DNA from: SSEF01 sp964604195
GTDB taxonomy: Bacteria; Patescibacteriota; Minisyncoccia; Moranbacterales; UBA1568
NCBI GenBank assembly: GCA_964604195.1
Contig: CAZRXW010000009.1
Coordinates: forward strand, 1-41,718
Direction of reading: 5' to 3'
DNA length: 41,718 nucleotides
In this document: positions 8,502-15,833 of the stretch, one piece after another
How the letters are laid out: each line of letters begins with the position of its first letter
Position numbering within the stretch: position 1 is the stretch's first letter
Made by a program: the position numbers and the translations under genes
Notes under the pieces: model-generated
Told to the model about the DNA's origin: nothing
The model's input: only the letters and a program-made list of their open reading frames with translations
The model's database searches: none

Positions 8502-8528
8502 TTAGCACTCTCAATGCAAGAGTGCTAA
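8502..8528. promoter_or_regulatory. CIRCE heat-shock operator (HrcA site)
   Basis: TTAGCACTC, nine bases, then GAGTGCTAA: this is an exact match to the CIRCE inverted repeat bound by the repressor HrcA. It sits 49 bases upstream of the clpB ATG, where it would block transcription in the absence of stress. No hrcA, groEL or dnaK gene is in the window, so the repressor must be encoded elsewhere. Confidence 0.97.
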
Positions 8529-8556
8529 TTTTCCAGTATCCTCTCCTCAGAATGGT

Positions 8557-9843
8557 CTACCTTCTTTCTTCTAATCTAAGCTTTAGTTCCTTAGTTTCAC
8601 CCTTGTGCCATACCTTGAGCATTACCTCATCCCCTACTTGTTTTTCGGCAATCAGATCAGCCAGAGTATTTTCTGTATCAATTTTCTGACCATTCATCTC
8701 CAAAATAATATTATTTTCGATGAGCCCAGCTTTATCCGCTGGTGACCCCGGAATTACAGCCAAGTCCGTCATGCGCTCGCCACGCAAGATAAGAGCACCG
8801 TGGTCTACTGGTAGACTATATTCCTTGGCCACGGCCTCATCGAGAATAATATACCGGACACCAATATAGGGAGTTGAAAGTTTTCCTGTTGTTTTTACCT
8901 CATCCACCACTCGCTTGATCGAGTTGACTGGAAGCGCAAAACCAATATTCTCTGCACCCTGTGCCACCGCGACGTTGATACCAATCACTTCCCCTTCAAT
9001 ATTGAAGAGTGGACCGCCCGAATTCCCTGGATTGATAGCAGCATCGGTCTGGATAATATTATCAAGTGTTTCCGTATCTCCATAACCTGAACCTGCTGTA
9101 ACGCTTCGCTTAAGTCCAGAAATAATACCTCGCGATACTGAATTAGCAAATTCACCTAAAGGATTACCGATCGCAATCACTGTCTGTCCTACCCGAATCA
9201 CATCCGAATCACCAAGCTTGAGAAACGGAAAATCGTTACCCTCAATTTTCATTACCGCAATATCATTACTGGGGGCAAGAGCAAGTACTTTGGCTGAAAA
9301 TTCCCGTTCATCAGACAGAATAACCATATACTCAGCAGCCGTATCTGATACTACATGTTTGTTGGTTACAATGTAGCCATCATTTGAGATAAGAAAACCC
9401 GAACCACTGCCCACCCGTTTCCTTTCTGTTTCATTCTCACCCGAAACATCCTCGCGTTGACCAAAGAAAGGAAAACCAAGACCAAAAGGTGATCGAAAAA
9501 TATCTCGGTATTTAGGAACGTCTTTCGTAATAACAATACTCACCACAGCTGGAGCACTGCGTTCTACCATGGAAACAATCTTTTCATCCTCAGGAGCAAG
9601 CGGGGGATTCTCGTGCGAAGAGATTGAGACCTCCTTTACTTCACCCAACTTCACACCTGATCCAAGCCAACGAGGCAAGGCCCCACCACGACTTGCGAGA
9701 CCACCCACAATACCTGAAATAAGTGAGACAGCAACGATAAGAACCCAAGGAGTACGGCACGACCGATGACCTACCACCTGAGGGAGTGGCGTTACTGGCA
9801 AAACTCTGAGATCTGGTTGCTCGGGAGTAAGAGGTGTATTCAT
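8557..9843 (-). CDS. HtrA/DegP-family serine protease, membrane anchored
   Basis: This envelope quality-control protease has 428 residues: a cytoplasmic N-terminus, one membrane helix (about 33-52), a trypsin-like domain (about 85-315) and one PDZ domain (about 320-425, with SPADKAGLIENNIILEMNG). The triad is complete: H163 in TNKHVV, D194 in SNDIAVMKIE and S275 in NPGNSGGPL. It belongs to the S1C family and would cut or hold unfolded proteins on the outer side of the membrane. It lies upstream of clpB and downstream of the foldase gene, on the same strand. No clear ribosome binding site precedes the ATG. The contrast with the triad-less relative at 3770-4942 makes a protease and pseudoprotease pairing conceivable. 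Confidence 0.95.
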   Translation of the reverse strand: MNTPLTPEQPDLRVLPVTPLPQVVGHRSCRTPWVLIVAVSLISGIVGGLASRGGALPRWLGSGVKLGEVKEVSISSHENPPLAPEDEKIVSMVERSAPAVVSIVITKDVPKYRDIFRSPFGLGFPFFGQREDVSGENETERKRVGSGSGFLISNDGYIVTNKHVVSDTAAEYMVILSDEREFSAKVLALAPSNDIAVMKIEGNDFPFLKLGDSDVIRVGQTVIAIGNPLGEFANSVSRGIISGLKRSVTAGSGYGDTETLDNIIQTDAAINPGNSGGPLFNIEGEVIGINVAVAQGAENIGFALPVNSIKRVVDEVKTTGKLSTPYIGVRYIILDEAVAKEYSLPVDHGALILRGERMTDLAVIPGSPADKAGLIENNIILEMNGQKIDTENTLADLIAEKQVGDEVMLKVWHKGETKELKLRLEERR

Positions 9844-9910
9844 ATTGGATATTTGTAAAGGATAGAGAGAACGCGATGACTATTTAACCAAAGAGCTCGT
9901 AACCATAAGA

Positions 9911-10966
9911 TTAGTAAAAGAAGAGCGGGTCTTGATCTGGATTCGAGCGAAGCTTTTCTTCAAAATCTTTCATCTCTTGAGAGCGAAAATCTATTCGGCC
10001 AGTCTCCTTGTCAAAGTGATAATCGGAAAGAAGGATTCTTACTGGTTCACCGCGAAGCTTTTCTGTTAACCAATCAACAAAATTTTCTTTACGTACAAAA
10101 ACCTGGCTAAGATGATAGAGTCTTTTATTTTCCTCAATCTTTGTTTCTTTTACTAGAAGAATGTGATAGCCAAGACTACTCTCGATCATACCTGTCGGGA
10201 TACCAACTTTGGCAATATCAACAGCGCTCCGAAGCTCGGGAGCAAGATCCTCTAGAGCAAACCAACCCAAATCACCACCATTCGCTTTCGTGCGTCCGTC
10301 GGAATACGCGTTGACTACTCCTTCAAAGTCATTAGTCTTTTTGAACTCTTTTACTGCTTCATCAATCTGTTTTTTTGAAGCCTCATAAGAAACCTGTGAT
10401 GCAAATTTTTTTGAAAGAGCTTCTTCATAAAGACTCGGCAAAACTACTTTTGATTCAAAATCTCTCAGTGTCCAGCCGTAAAGCCTCGCAATAGTTGCCT
10501 CCACTTTATCAGCAGCGCCATATTCTTTGAGTCGTTTATCCACGTCTGCCCGGGCCTCAGCCTCAGTAATAACAATCCCTTCCTCTTTGGCAAGTCGTTC
10601 AATAGTAGCGTCCTCAAGAGTCTTGTTGAGTAAATCACGCTCACGAAGCTTCAGTCGTTTCTTACCTTCTTCAGTTGAAAAATCTACCCTAATCCCCATC
10701 TGACTAAAATCCTGTGATTCATAAAATCGCTTGATAGAAGCAACGTCTCGAGTCAAATCCTGAGAATTCATTACTGGAGTCTTGTCGACAAGAACTACAG
10801 GAAATGGAAACTGGCTACCCACCATACGCCCAAACCAGGTATCGGTATAACGATAATACATCACGAACACCGCCGTAATAATAACCACTAACAGTCCCAA
10901 AATTCCTAGGACAAGTGTCCTTGGATGAATCTTTCGCTCAGCTGTTAGAGAAGGTTGCTGGTCCAT
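9911..10966 (-). CDS. Membrane-anchored parvulin-type peptidyl-prolyl isomerase (SurA/PpiC-like)
   Basis: The 351-residue protein has a short cytoplasmic start, one membrane helix (about 20-41), a SurA-like N-terminal chaperone region rich in charged helices (about 60-200), and a parvulin domain. The parvulin domain is recognised by VVNAYSDGRTKANGGDLGWFALEDLAPELRSAV-type spacing with GGDLGW and a SLGYHILLV ending. It would help fold exported proteins and fits beside the HtrA protease downstream. The C-terminal tail after about residue 275 repeats the HLSQVFVR beginning of a second, incomplete rotamase unit. A good promoter containing a perfect palindrome in its spacer precedes it at 11001-11028. 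The start ATG has no clear ribosome binding site. Confidence 0.88.
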   Translation of the reverse strand: MDQQPSLTAERKIHPRTLVLGILGLLVVIITAVFVMYYRYTDTWFGRMVGSQFPFPVVLVDKTPVMNSQDLTRDVASIKRFYESQDFSQMGIRVDFSTEEGKKRLKLRERDLLNKTLEDATIERLAKEEGIVITEAEARADVDKRLKEYGAADKVEATIARLYGWTLRDFESKVVLPSLYEEALSKKFASQVSYEASKKQIDEAVKEFKKTNDFEGVVNAYSDGRTKANGGDLGWFALEDLAPELRSAVDIAKVGIPTGMIESSLGYHILLVKETKIEENKRLYHLSQVFVRKENFVDWLTEKLRGEPVRILLSDYHFDKETGRIDFRSQEMKDFEEKLRSNPDQDPLFFY

Positions 10967-11000
10967 AAAAGAAAATGCAAAAAGTAATCACTACTCTTTC

Positions 11001-11028
11001 ATTATAGTAGACAATATCTACTATTCAA
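11001..11028 (-). promoter_or_regulatory. Promoter of the foldase gene with a palindrome in the spacer
   Basis: On the minus strand TTGAAT (11023-11028) and a perfect TATAAT (11001-11006) are separated by 16 bases. The spacer is almost wholly occupied by an inverted repeat, AGTAGA-CAATA-TCTACT (11006-11022), which is an attractive operator. The -35 box overlaps the stop codon of the upstream ftsB-like gene. Confidence 0.6.
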
Positions 11029-11413
11029 AAAAACGCTTCCACCATTTCCTATAATTTGGAGTAGCATCAGGATTTTTTTCCTGATACACCCCTCCCAATT
11101 GACCATTGCCGCTTCCTACCTCTGGAAAAAAGGCGGGGGTTTCATGCAGGGCTATAACTGACTCTTCTTGCCGACGAAGACCGAGCTTTTTCTTGGCTTC
11201 CTGTTCCTGAAAATCGGGTGAAGCAAAATATTCAATCTTCTGTGCAAGGGTCTCATTTTCTCTCCGAACCTTGGCTGCCTCTGCCTCAAGTAAGGAAATT
11301 TCTAATTGAATCTTGGCATTGCGCTCATGTTCCTCCCAGCTCTTGTATCCAAGATACCCTCCTGCAGCAAGCAGGGCCACCATGCCAAGACGAAGAGAGA
11401 TACGCCAATGCAT
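11021..11413 (-). CDS. Septum formation initiator family protein (FtsB/DivIC-like)
   Basis: The 130-residue protein starts at the ATG at 11413 (MHWRISLRLG). It has one membrane helix (about 4-20), a coiled coil (about 22-62, QLEISLLEAEAAKVRRENETLAQKIEYF) and the family's typical PDFQEQEAKKKLGL segment, followed by a low-complexity tail. FtsB/DivIC proteins form a heterotrimer with FtsL and FtsQ in the division machinery. The frame continues upstream to 11581, but that extension lacks family features and overlaps a separate small membrane frame at 11425-11535, so the downstream ATG is preferred. Its ribosome binding site is weak; coupling to the stop of the small gene 11 bases upstream is likely. 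Confidence 0.85.
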   Translation of the reverse strand: MHWRISLRLGMVALLAAGGYLGYKSWEEHERNAKIQLEISLLEAEAAKVRRENETLAQKIEYFASPDFQEQEAKKKLGLRRQEESVIALHETPAFFPEVGSGNGQLGGVYQEKNPDATPNYRKWWKRFFE

Positions 11414-11424
11414 ACCGTCATCAT

Positions 11425-11535
11425 TTAGTACATAAAGAAAGGAGCCATCAGAAAAGCAAGCATGGAGAGCGCTACGAGAGCAGAAATAACTACCCAGGCA
11501 GCATAAATTTTCTTGTGTCGTGATCGAAAACTCAT
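11425..11535 (-). CDS. 36-residue single-helix membrane peptide
   Basis: This short frame begins with a basic head, MSFRSRHKKIYAAW, and continues as one hydrophobic helix with the end APFFMY, then TAA. It lies directly upstream of the ftsB-like gene, 11 bases from that start. A promoter with TTGAAT, an 18-base spacer and TATACT sits only 17 bases before its ATG. Basic-head plus helix topology, the tight spacing and the promoter position all support a real gene. The function is unknown; association with the division protein downstream is only a suggestion from context. Confidence 0.6.
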   Translation of the reverse strand: MSFRSRHKKIYAAWVVISALVALSMLAFLMAPFFMY

Positions 11536-11551
11536 AAGTATTGCAGGAATT

Positions 11552-11581
11552 AGTATAGCATAGCACTACCGAAGAATTCAA
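11552..11581 (-). promoter_or_regulatory. Promoter for the small peptide and ftsB-like gene
   Basis: On the minus strand TTGAAT (11576-11581) is followed after 18 bases by TATACT (11552-11557). It starts a few bases past the dus stop. The ATG at 11535 follows closely, so the message would have a leader of only about ten bases. Confidence 0.5.
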
Positions 11582-11587
11582 AAGTTC

Positions 11588-12616
11588 CTAAGTAAGCGAA
11601 AGCTCAATTTGAGCTTTATCTGGATGCTGAGCAAGAAAGTCTTCAATAAGCTTTCGTACTGATGTAGCCTCATGAGTAAGCATCAGCTCATTCCTGAGCT
11701 CCTTGGCTCCAGGAAAACCAACAATATAAGCCTGGAAATGTTTCTTCAGGATTTCAAAACTTTTTGTTCCCTGCCAAGTTTGTCCAAATAGTTCAGTGAG
11801 ACAAAGCATCGCTTCGAGTCGTTCGCAAACGGTCACAGTCGTTTTAGCCTCATCAAAAAGCCATGGATTCCCAAACACTCCCCGTCCAATCATCACTCCA
11901 TCACAACCAGTTTCCTCGCACTTGTTTCTGGCCTCAGCAACACTTTGAACATCACCATTCCCTAAGATAATAGTCTCTGGACTACATTCATCACGAAGCT
12001 TCACCGCAGTCGCCATTCGGTCCCAATGTGCCGGAACCAGCGACATTTCTTTTTTCGTCCGAAGATGGAGCGTTAGGACCGCCGGTTTGGCGGCAAGCAT
12101 CTGAGGAAGCCATACTTCCATTTCATCCTTATTAAATCCTAATCTTGTTTTAACTGATACCGGAATAGGGTCTTTCCCATCAGCTCTCACCCCTCCCATG
12201 GCTGCCAATATAATCTCCCGGGCTAATGCCGGCTCCTTCATACACGCTGCGCCGGCTCCTTGTTTCATCACATTTTTGTCTGGACAACCCATATTGATAT
12301 CGACACCGTCAAAGCCGAGTTCTTTGACCAGTTTGGCTGCTTCAAACATTTTCTCTGGATGACTCGTAAACAGTTGCGCTACGATTGGCCGTTCATTTTC
12401 GGAGAACCTGAGATCATGGATCAAGGCTTCTCGTCCACGCGGGTGACAAAGCCCGTCCGCCGCAACAAATTCAGTCCACAAGACATCGGGTTTCCTATAC
12501 CTTACGATAAATTGCCGAAAGGCATAATCAGTCACATTAGCAAGTGGCGCCAACACAAAAAAAGGCTTCTCGAGCCCCCTCCAAAATCCCAAAAATGGCT
12601 TAGCTGAATTATTCAT
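11588..12616 (-). CDS. tRNA-dihydrouridine synthase
   Basis: Dus enzymes use FMN and NADPH to reduce uridines in the tRNA D-loop. The 342-residue protein is of normal size, with a TIM-barrel N-terminal domain. APLANVTDYAFRQ (23-35) is the flavin-binding start, DINMGCPDKNVMKQGAGAA (107-124) carries the catalytic Cys (C111), VSVKTRLGF the next strand, and GDVQS and GVMIGRGVFGNPW the phosphate-binding end of the barrel. A helical tRNA-binding domain follows. The ATG has a good ribosome binding site (AGGAAA, seven bases away). It is transcribed away from the rrf2-suf operon, and TTGATA with TAGGCT 17 bases apart in the shared region is a possible promoter. The exact subfamily (DusA, B or C) cannot be fixed. 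Confidence 0.93.
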   Translation of the reverse strand: MNNSAKPFLGFWRGLEKPFFVLAPLANVTDYAFRQFIVRYRKPDVLWTEFVAADGLCHPRGREALIHDLRFSENERPIVAQLFTSHPEKMFEAAKLVKELGFDGVDINMGCPDKNVMKQGAGAACMKEPALAREIILAAMGGVRADGKDPIPVSVKTRLGFNKDEMEVWLPQMLAAKPAVLTLHLRTKKEMSLVPAHWDRMATAVKLRDECSPETIILGNGDVQSVAEARNKCEETGCDGVMIGRGVFGNPWLFDEAKTTVTVCERLEAMLCLTELFGQTWQGTKSFEILKKHFQAYIVGFPGAKELRNELMLTHEATSVRKLIEDFLAQHPDKAQIELSLT

Positions 12617-12637
12617 ATTTTTCCTAGCCTATCAGGA

Positions 12638-12666
12638 TTGACAGACTCTATCAAGACTGGTAGTCT
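12638..12666 (+). promoter_or_regulatory. Promoter of the rrf2-suf operon
   Basis: A perfect -35 TTGACA (12638-12643), a 17-base spacer and a weaker -10 TAGTCT (12661-12666). The start point would fall near 12673, about 20 bases before the ATG at 12694. There is no Shine-Dalgarno sequence in that short leader. A weak -10 with a perfect -35 and surrounding operators is typical of a regulated promoter. Confidence 0.55.
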
Positions 12667-12688
12667 GTAAATCAGACTATTTTAGTCC
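12654..12688. promoter_or_regulatory. Two Rrf2/IscR-like operators over the suf promoter
   Basis: AGACT-GGT-AGTCT (12654-12666) covers the -10 box, and AGACT-ATTTT-AGTCC (12674-12688) covers the presumed start point. The core GACT-ATTTT-AGTC (12675-12687) fits GACT-RWWWY-AGTC, the centre of the E. coli IscR type 1 consensus, at every position; the outer arms match only partly. A fifth AGACT half-site lies at 12643-12647. Binding by the adjacent Rrf2 protein would repress its own operon. The pattern is visible; the regulator pairing is inference from proximity. Confidence 0.6.
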
Positions 12689-12693
12689 GATTT

Positions 12694-13101
12694 ATGAAGA
12701 TTTCAAAAAAGGCTTATTACGGCCTCCGGGCAGTACTGACTTTGGCCCAAGCCAAGGAGCCTCTTTCTATCCGCTCAATCGCCGAGACCGAACACCTTCC
12801 TGAGGACTATCTCGAGAAGATTCTGCAGATTTTGCGTCGCGGGAAAATCGTTGAGGCCAAAAAGGGAACGACTGGAGGTTATGTTTTAGCCCAACCAATA
12901 GAAACCATTAGCACCTGGGATATTTTGAAAATTCTTGATGGACCAATCGAGATGTTTATGCCGCCGGTCAAAGGCGAGCTCCCCTGTCTCCAAGTCAGCC
13001 ACTGCCAAACCAATCAAGTCTGGCGAGTGCTCGAAGAAAAAATAGAACAAACGCTTTCTAATATTACTCTCGACACTATTCTTCACTCATCACCGAAATA
13101 A
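12694..13101 (+). CDS. Rrf2-family regulator of the suf operon (IscR-like)
   Basis: Rrf2 proteins are winged-helix regulators, several of which sense iron-sulfur clusters. The 135 residues begin MKISKKAYYGLRAVLTLA. A recognition region follows with SIRSIAETEHLPEDYLEKILQ and the wing KKGTTGGYVLA, then a C-terminal helix ending in LSNITLD as in IscR. E. coli IscR binds [2Fe-2S] through C92, C98, C104 and H107. Here C98 and C104 sit at the same numbers in LPCLQVSHCQTNQVW, but position 92 is Val and position 107 is Asn. Either the cluster is bound with other ligands or it is lost. The gene leads the suf operon, one base before sufC, behind two matching operators, so autoregulation is likely. Confidence 0.9.
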   Translation: MKISKKAYYGLRAVLTLAQAKEPLSIRSIAETEHLPEDYLEKILQILRRGKIVEAKKGTTGGYVLAQPIETISTWDILKILDGPIEMFMPPVKGELPCLQVSHCQTNQVWRVLEEKIEQTLSNITLDTILHSSPK

Positions 13102-13102
13102 T

Positions 13103-13843
13103 ATGCTCACCATCGAACACCTCAGGGTTTCCATAGAAGACAAGACTATTCTCCCTGATTTTTCTTTTGCCTTTCAGCCCGGAAAGAGCTATGTCCTCAT
13201 GGGTCCCAATGGCTCTGGAAAATCCACTCTCGCTTCGGCGATCATGGGTCATCCCAAGTACTCAGTAGGTCGTTCAAGCAAAATTATCCTGGGAAAGCCT
13301 AACCACCGTAAAGGAGGGAGGAATATAAAAAACCTTTCTCCCGATGAACGCGCCAAACTCGGTATCTTTCTCTCCTTTCAGACACCCCTAGAACTTCCTG
13401 GAGTAACTGTCTTTGAACTCCTCCGTCTAGCACTCGAAAAAAAGTATACCCCGATGGAACTCCACACGCTCGTCAAAAAATATTCAGCCGAGCTCCGTAT
13501 CAAAGACGAACTCCTGAGGCGCTCCCTCAACGTCGGTTTCTCTGGCGGCGAGAGAAAGAAGCTCGAGGCGCTCCAGGCAGCTCTTATCGCTCCAAAGTTT
13601 GCCCTCTTTGATGAGATTGATACCGGGGTAGATGTCGACGCACTCAAAACCATTGCTACCTTTCTCAAGAAACATCTCCCCAAAGAAACCACCCTCATCT
13701 TTATCACTCACTCTACTCGCCTGGTGAAGTACGTGAAACCAGATGTAGTGATCGTACTTCAGGAAGGTAAACTCAAAAAAACCGGTACTGCCCTCCTCGC
13801 CAAACAGATTGAAATCAAAGGCTTTGATGCTGCTATCAAGTAA
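13103..13843 (+). CDS. sufC: SUF complex ATPase SufC
   Basis: SufC is the ABC-type ATPase that drives the SufBCD scaffold in iron-sulfur cluster assembly in the cytoplasm. The 246 residues contain Walker A GPNGSGKST (about 34-42), a Q-loop in LGIFLSFQTP, the ABC signature FSGGERKKLE (about 149-158), Walker B FALFDEID and the switch His in FITHSTR. The SufC-type GERKK and DEIDTGVDVDAL sequences separate it from transporter ATPases, and no membrane permease is nearby. It follows rrf2 by one base and precedes sufB by two. The length matches the family. Confidence 0.96.
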   Translation: MLTIEHLRVSIEDKTILPDFSFAFQPGKSYVLMGPNGSGKSTLASAIMGHPKYSVGRSSKIILGKPNHRKGGRNIKNLSPDERAKLGIFLSFQTPLELPGVTVFELLRLALEKKYTPMELHTLVKKYSAELRIKDELLRRSLNVGFSGGERKKLEALQAALIAPKFALFDEIDTGVDVDALKTIATFLKKHLPKETTLIFITHSTRLVKYVKPDVVIVLQEGKLKKTGTALLAKQIEIKGFDAAIK

Positions 13844-13845
13844 CT

Positions 13846-15249
13846 ATGCCCAAAACTTCAGAAAAAAATTTGGAGTTTGACTATCGTTACGGCTTTGCTA
13901 TGCCTGAACGTTCCGTCCATAAGACTGGTACGGGTTTGAATGCAGGTGTCGTCAAAGAAATCTCTCGCGTCAAAGGTGAACAAAAATGGATGCGGGATTT
14001 TCGGTTGAAGAGCTACGAGATTTTTAAAAACAAGCCGATGCCGACATGGGGCGCTGATCTTTCAAAAATTAACTTTGAAGATATCACCTATTACCTCAAG
14101 GCAACCAGAGGACAAGCCGATGCCTGGGACAAACTTCCTCAAGAAATTAAGGAGACATACGACAAGATTGGTGTCCCAGAAGCAGAGAAAAAATTCTTGG
14201 CCGGTGTATCAGCTCAGTATGAGTCAGAAGTGGTCTATGAGAGTTTTGATGCTGCCCTCAAAAAACAAGGCGTGATTTTTTGTGATATGGACACGGCAGT
14301 AAAAAAATACCCCGAGCTCGTCAAAGAATACTTTGGCACACTCATCCCACCGCACGATAATAAATTTGCTGCCCTCAATTCAGCTGTCTGGTCCGGTGGA
14401 TCATTTGTCTATGTCCCCAAAGGCGTTAAAGTCGATCTTCCCCTCCAAGCCTACTTCCGCATCAATGCCGAAGCCTTTGGTCAATTTGAACGTACCCTCA
14501 TCATCGCTGATGAAGGCAGTTCGGTGCACTACGTCGAAGGTTGTACGGCACCCATCTATCGCACCAGTTCACTCCATTCGGCTGTCGTGGAAATATTTGT
14601 CAAAAAGAATGCTCGGGTGCGTTACACAACCGTCCAAAACTGGAGCAAAAACATCTACAATCTCGTGACCAAGCGCGCCAAAGCCGAAGAAAATGCCCTC
14701 ATGGAATGGATCGACTGCAATATTGGCTCAGGTGTCACCATGAAATACCCAGCTGTATATCTCACTGGCGCCAACGCCCGCGGCGAAGTCCTCTCCATCG
14801 CCTATGCCGGAAAAGGTCAACACCAAGACGCTGGTGCCAAAATGGTCCACATGGCTCCAAACACCCGCTCTCGTGTGATTTCCAAATCCATCTCCAAAGA
14901 CGGGGGTCGTACCTCCTATCGAGGCCTCGTACACATTAGGAGTGGCGCTACCGGTTCCAAAGCCTCCGTCGTCTGCGATGCGCTCCTCTTGGATCCCAAA
15001 TCCCGCTCGGATACCTACCCGACTATGCGGATCAAAGAACAAAACGCCATCATCGAGCATGAAGCTACCGTAGAGAAAATTGGCGAAGAAAAATTGTTTT
15101 ACCTCACTTCGCGAGGTATTAAGAAAGAAGACGCCGAAGGCATGCTCGTCAATGGCTTCATCGATCCCGTGGTCAAAGAAATTCCGCTGGAGTATTCGAT
15201 TGAACTCAATCGTCTTATCAATCTCGAAATGCAAGGATCTATTGGTTAA
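13846..15249 (+). CDS. sufB: SUF scaffold protein SufB
   Basis: SufB is the main scaffold on which the SufBCD complex builds iron-sulfur clusters. The 467 residues have the expected N-terminal helical region (about 1-130), a right-handed beta-helix (about 150-380) and a C-terminal helical domain. VYVPKGVKVDLPLQ, YVEGCTAPIY, SVVCDALLL (the Cys that corresponds to the functional Cys405 of E. coli SufB) and EHEATVEKIGEEKLFYLTSRGI (with the cluster-linked Glu) are all present. The C-terminus EYSIELNRLINLEMQGSIG is typical. It is full length, unlike its partner SufD next door. Transcription is from the rrf2 promoter. Confidence 0.97.
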   Translation: MPKTSEKNLEFDYRYGFAMPERSVHKTGTGLNAGVVKEISRVKGEQKWMRDFRLKSYEIFKNKPMPTWGADLSKINFEDITYYLKATRGQADAWDKLPQEIKETYDKIGVPEAEKKFLAGVSAQYESEVVYESFDAALKKQGVIFCDMDTAVKKYPELVKEYFGTLIPPHDNKFAALNSAVWSGGSFVYVPKGVKVDLPLQAYFRINAEAFGQFERTLIIADEGSSVHYVEGCTAPIYRTSSLHSAVVEIFVKKNARVRYTTVQNWSKNIYNLVTKRAKAEENALMEWIDCNIGSGVTMKYPAVYLTGANARGEVLSIAYAGKGQHQDAGAKMVHMAPNTRSRVISKSISKDGGRTSYRGLVHIRSGATGSKASVVCDALLLDPKSRSDTYPTMRIKEQNAIIEHEATVEKIGEEKLFYLTSRGIKKEDAEGMLVNGFIDPVVKEIPLEYSIELNRLINLEMQGSIG

Positions 15250-15253
15250 ATCT

Positions 15254-15829
15254 ATGCAATTCCTCGATATCTCCCATGACAAGCACTCTACCTATCGTCT
15301 CAAGGCTCATGAGAGCAAAGTTTTCTTTGCCTTGAATAGAAGTGGAGAAATTACTATTGAATTATCAGGCGAAGGAGCGACTGCACATGTCTTCGCATTC
15401 TTCACTGGAAAAGGAGAGGGAAAACAAACGCTCAATATCGTTCAGAAACACCTCGCTCCAGAAACTATGTCGAGCGCTCTCGTCAAAGCCGTGCTCAAAG
15501 ACAAAGCCAAGCTTCACTATGACGGTACTATTAAAATTGAAAAGAGGGCTCAGGGTTCAAATGCCTCTCAAGAAAGTCGTAGCCTTCTTCTTTCGCCGGA
15601 AGCCAGTGCTCATACCAAACCTGCCCTTGAAATTCTAGCTGATGATGTACAGTGCCGCCACGCAGCTACCATCAGTCCCCTCAACGAATCCATGCTGTTC
15701 TATGCCAAAAGCCGCGGCCTCGGAGAAAAAGAAGCTACAGAACTTCTTATTCAAGGATTTTTTGGTGAAGCCTTGGAAAAAATAGTGGCGCTTGGAGTAA
15801 GTCGAGCACTGATCCCTCCCGTAAACTAA
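15254..15829 (+). CDS. sufD: Shortened SufD-like SUF scaffold subunit
   Basis: SufD pairs with SufB, and the active site lies at their interface. The ATG at 15254, four bases after the sufB stop, gives 191 residues, whereas common SufD has about 420. The N-terminal helical domain and roughly half of the beta-helix are missing. The C-terminal part that matters at the interface is kept: the CRHAAT motif (matching Cys358 and His360 of E. coli SufD) and NESMLFYAKSRGLGEKEATELLIQGFF. The frame is intact, so this is a reduced protein rather than a broken gene. Reduction of SufD fits genome streamlining. Whether it forms a heterodimer with SufB is not shown by sequence. Confidence 0.88.
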   Translation: MQFLDISHDKHSTYRLKAHESKVFFALNRSGEITIELSGEGATAHVFAFFTGKGEGKQTLNIVQKHLAPETMSSALVKAVLKDKAKLHYDGTIKIEKRAQGSNASQESRSLLLSPEASAHTKPALEILADDVQCRHAATISPLNESMLFYAKSRGLGEKEATELLIQGFFGEALEKIVALGVSRALIPPVN

Positions 15830-15833
15830 TCCT

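Noticed and set aside
8281..8514. A 77-residue minus-strand frame starting in the CIRCE element
   Set aside because: It overlaps the clpB start out of phase, and the CIRCE and leader explain the region.
11414..11581. N-terminal extension of the FtsB-like protein
   Set aside because: It has no family similarity and overlaps a better small membrane frame with a promoter; the ATG at 11413 matches the usual start of the family.
13103..13843. ABC transporter ATPase
   Set aside because: SufC-type signature and the position between rrf2 and sufB, with no permease, identify it as SufC.
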